A DNA stretch of 8,316 nucleotides from DASXTB01 sp036505615 (GTDB lineage: Bacteria > Acidobacteriota > UBA6911 > JACQSX01), in assembly GCA_036505615.1 (NCBI GenBank), contig DASXTB010000001.1, positions 1 to 8,316 on the forward strand. The letters are read 5' to 3'. The translations under genes were made by a program, and so were the position numbers. Of this stretch, positions 6,797 to 8,316 are shown one piece after another (positions within the stretch are counted from its first letter, which is position 1; every line of letters starts with the position of its first letter). The notes under the pieces were generated by a model. It saw only the letters and a list, made by a program, of their open reading frames with translations, was not told where the DNA came from and did not search any database.

Positions 6797-8044
6797 TCAT
6801 GCTTTCTTGCCGAAGATCTCTTTCATCCTTCGCGCCGCCAATTTTTCATCCCCCGGATCGTTCATGAAGACAGTGAACAGGATCCCTTGAGATTCGTTTC
6901 GCAGTATTGCGATTCGAGGCTCTCCTTCCAACAATTGCCGCTCACACTGGTCTGCTGTGATCCCTGCGGTCTTTTCATCCCACTGCACCTGGACCCGGTA
7001 GACGCGGCGAGTTCTGTCGTGGGGCGTGTACCTTACATCGATCTCCGGAATTCTCTTGAGCTCCCGTGTCAGATATTCCGCTTGCTCAAAGCTTTGACGC
7101 TCGAGCTGTGCAAAATCAAGTTTGGCGTACTTCTCAGCAGCCAGCCATACGCCGATCATCTCTTCGCGCCCCACCTTGAGAGGGCGTCCCAAGGAATCCG
7201 AGTGTGGATTGGAATTGAGCCGGGCGGCGCGGATCAGATCTCTTCGTCCGGCCAGAATGCCGGAGCACTGCGGGCCGCGCATGTGCTTGCCTCCGCTGAT
7301 ACAGATCAGATCGGTACCCAGGGCAGACAACTTGAGGATGTTGTCCCACGGAGGAAGCATGTTGGCTGCATCGACCATCACTGGGAAGCCCACCTTCTTG
7401 CCGATGGCCAGGCACTCCTCAAGCAGGACCGGCGTCTCCCAAGCCCAGTCACCGCTGGTTCCCCCCAGGTAGTACATCATCGCGGTGTGCTGGCCGGCTG
7501 CATTCAAAAGCTGATCTCTGCTTTCAACCTCGACAATCTTGACCCCAGTGTTGCGGACTGCGTGGTCGTAGCCATTGCGATGCACTTTCTGAATAATGAC
7601 CTCGGTCTTCATTCCAGTGAGGTCGGGAATACGCCGGATATGGTCGCTGTCCGATCCGGTCAGACATGCGCAGGTGCCCAAAGTGATAGCGCCGGCGGCG
7701 CCTGTGGTGACCATCGCATCCTCGCTGCCCGTCAGCTTGGCGAGTCGCTCGCCGACTTTGTCCTGAAGCTCTTCAAGCAGAACGTAGTAACGGGCAGCTT
7801 CTGCCATTGGTTGATGCAGCTCCGGCCATTGCTTTGAAGCGCCGAGGACGGTATGCGTCCCGCGGAAATTGATCACGGGTCGAATTCCCAGTTGCTGATA
7901 AAGGTTTTGCGGTGGCGTTGTGGACCCAGCATGGCGGCTCTCTACAGCTCGTGCATTTCTGGCGAATAGTTTCGAGAAAGGTGTGGAGCTCAGAATTGAG
8001 GTCAGGCCGATTGATTCGAGAAAAGTTCTCCGGCTGGCGGTCAT
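6797..8044 (-). CDS. Tat-exported SelA-like PLP-dependent enzyme (paralog 1)
   Basis: The 415-residue product starts with a twin-arginine signal (SRRTFLE at residues 4-10, then a hydrophobic stretch to about 33). The body is a fold-type I PLP enzyme of the SelA-like group. K253 in SGGKHMRGPQCSG (250-262) is the likely Schiff-base lysine and D225 in VMVDAANMLPP the cofactor-ring aspartate. Two ungapped blocks align with the paralog at 3074-4270: residues 132-175 (29/44 identical) and 250-299 (31/50 identical). The N-terminal substrate-side segment and residues 193-204 (LGGTSGDWAWET) differ, suggesting a different substrate. Elimination or ammonia-lyase chemistry as in DgaE-like enzymes is inferred; a true selenocysteine synthase role is unlikely in an exported protein. 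A strong Shine-Dalgarno (AGGAGG, 8 nt before the ATG) fixes the start, with a run of seven C between the two. It is the first gene of the same-strand group, 626 bp before the hydrolase gene. Confidence 0.88.
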   Translation of the reverse strand: MTASRRTFLESIGLTSILSSTPFSKLFARNARAVESRHAGSTTPPQNLYQQLGIRPVINFRGTHTVLGASKQWPELHQPMAEAARYYVLLEELQDKVGERLAKLTGSEDAMVTTGAAGAITLGTCACLTGSDSDHIRRIPDLTGMKTEVIIQKVHRNGYDHAVRNTGVKIVEVESRDQLLNAAGQHTAMMYYLGGTSGDWAWETPVLLEECLAIGKKVGFPVMVDAANMLPPWDNILKLSALGTDLICISGGKHMRGPQCSGILAGRRDLIRAARLNSNPHSDSLGRPLKVGREEMIGVWLAAEKYAKLDFAQLERQSFEQAEYLTRELKRIPEIDVRYTPHDRTRRVYRVQVQWDEKTAGITADQCERQLLEGEPRIAILRNESQGILFTVFMNDPGDEKLAARRMKEIFGKKA

Positions 8045-8052
8045 GGGGGGGT

Positions 8053-8058
8053 CCTCCT
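8053..8058 (-). promoter_or_regulatory. Shine-Dalgarno AGGAGG of the first PLP gene
   Basis: AGGAGG on the minus strand lies 8 nt before the ATG at 8044, an ideal position. The spacer contains seven consecutive C residues (8045-8051), a homopolymer prone to length change, which would alter spacing rather than frame. This site supports the start that includes the full twin-arginine signal. Confidence 0.85.
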
Positions 8059-8194
8059 GTGCACATTATCGGATATTGAGAGGAAGATGAACAGCAAACA
8101 GGGACAAACGCTAAGGGGATTCGCAGTGCTAATTCTCAGTTTCTTCTCTGCCCCCTATTGGTGCGGACCATGAAGAAGTCGCTGAGCGTTCGCT

Positions 8195-8241
8195 ATTTGT
8201 GCCTGTTGTCCAGGGGGTCGTCCCGATTTGTGCCTGTTGTC
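8195..8241. repeat. 16-bp direct repeat, two perfect copies 31 bp apart
   Basis: ATTTGTGCCTGTTGTC occurs at 8195-8210 and 8226-8241; each copy is followed by a CAGGG-containing stretch (CAGGGGGTC and AGGGAGTC). It lies 150-200 bp upstream of the first PLP gene. The spacing is close to three helical turns, which could suit a regulator, but an intergenic repeat family is equally possible. A short inverted repeat AGTCCT/AGGACT follows at 8246-8264. Confidence 0.7.
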
Positions 8242-8269
8242 AGGGAGTCCTGGTGTTTAGGACTTCTTA

Positions 8270-8316
8270 GCCGCGAAGCGGCGCCATTGGGTAGGCCCGC
8301 CCGTCAGGGCGGGATC
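8270..8316. repeat. Partial copy of the outer palindrome arm at the window edge
   Basis: CATTGGGTAGGCCCG at about 8285-8299 matches the outer arms of the composite palindrome (6257-6271 and its mirror). It is preceded by hairpin GCCGC-GAA-GCGGC (8270-8282) and followed by hairpin CCCGCCC-GTCA-GGGCGGG (8296-8313). The copy is cut by the window end, so its full length is unknown. It shows that this repeat is dispersed and not unique to the 6.2-6.8 kb gap, and that hairpins are swapped around a shared core. Confidence 0.7.

Noticed and set aside
6767..7837. 356-codon open frame on the plus strand opposite the first PLP gene
   Set aside because: It is antisense to a well-conserved PLP enzyme and has no recognisable domain or ribosome binding site.
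8064..8100. GATAAT as a -10 box upstream of the first PLP gene
   Set aside because: No matching -35 box at 16-18 bp; a single AT-rich hexamer is too weak to call.
8170..8316. Plus-strand open frame from an ATG at 8170 (MKKSLSVRYLCLLS...) running off the window
   Set aside because: The start looks a little like a signal peptide, but there is no Shine-Dalgarno and the frame is made of the direct repeat and palindrome-arm DNA.

Overview
The window holds four complete genes, all on the minus strand, separated by repeat-rich intergenic DNA. In transcription order (right to left) they are: a Tat-exported SelA-like PLP enzyme (6797-8044), a secreted CocE/NonD-type serine hydrolase (4401-6170), a second Tat-exported SelA-like PLP enzyme (3074-4270), and a secreted fusion of a YVTN-type beta-propeller with a phosphoesterase (32-2785). 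There are no RNA genes, transposases, CRISPR arrays or phage genes.

The organism is most likely a soil-type Acidobacteriota (Terriglobia/Koribacter-like). This is an inference from three things: a moderately high GC content; a gene set rich in Tat- and Sec-exported hydrolases, YVTN-propeller/phosphoesterase fusions and exported SelA-like proteins; and several families of short degenerate repeats in the gaps (a CGCAAAGACGCAA-type repeat, ACGTCC-type hexamers, GATTGCG heptamers and GC-rich hairpin mosaics). No ribosomal or other marker gene is present to prove it.

Region by region: 1-31 is the 3' flank of the propeller/phosphoesterase gene. 2786-3073 is non-coding with degenerate repeats. 4271-4400 carries a hexamer array that starts right after the hydrolase stop codon, then the ribosome binding site of the second PLP gene. 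6171-6796 is dominated by a 510-bp composite palindrome (6241-6750), in which four kinds of hairpin occur in mirrored order. 8045-8316 has the ribosome binding site of the first PLP gene, a 16-bp direct repeat, and another piece of the palindrome's outer arm at the window edge.

All four products carry N-terminal export signals, so they probably work outside the cytoplasm. The two PLP enzymes are clearly paralogous (29/44 and 31/50 identical residues in two hand-aligned ungapped blocks) and sit either side of the hydrolase. An exported route of ester/amide cleavage followed by PLP-dependent processing of an amino compound is possible, but that pathway is speculation. The gaps (626, 130 and 288 bp) do not show a tight operon; only the hydrolase and the second PLP gene are close enough for easy co-transcription.
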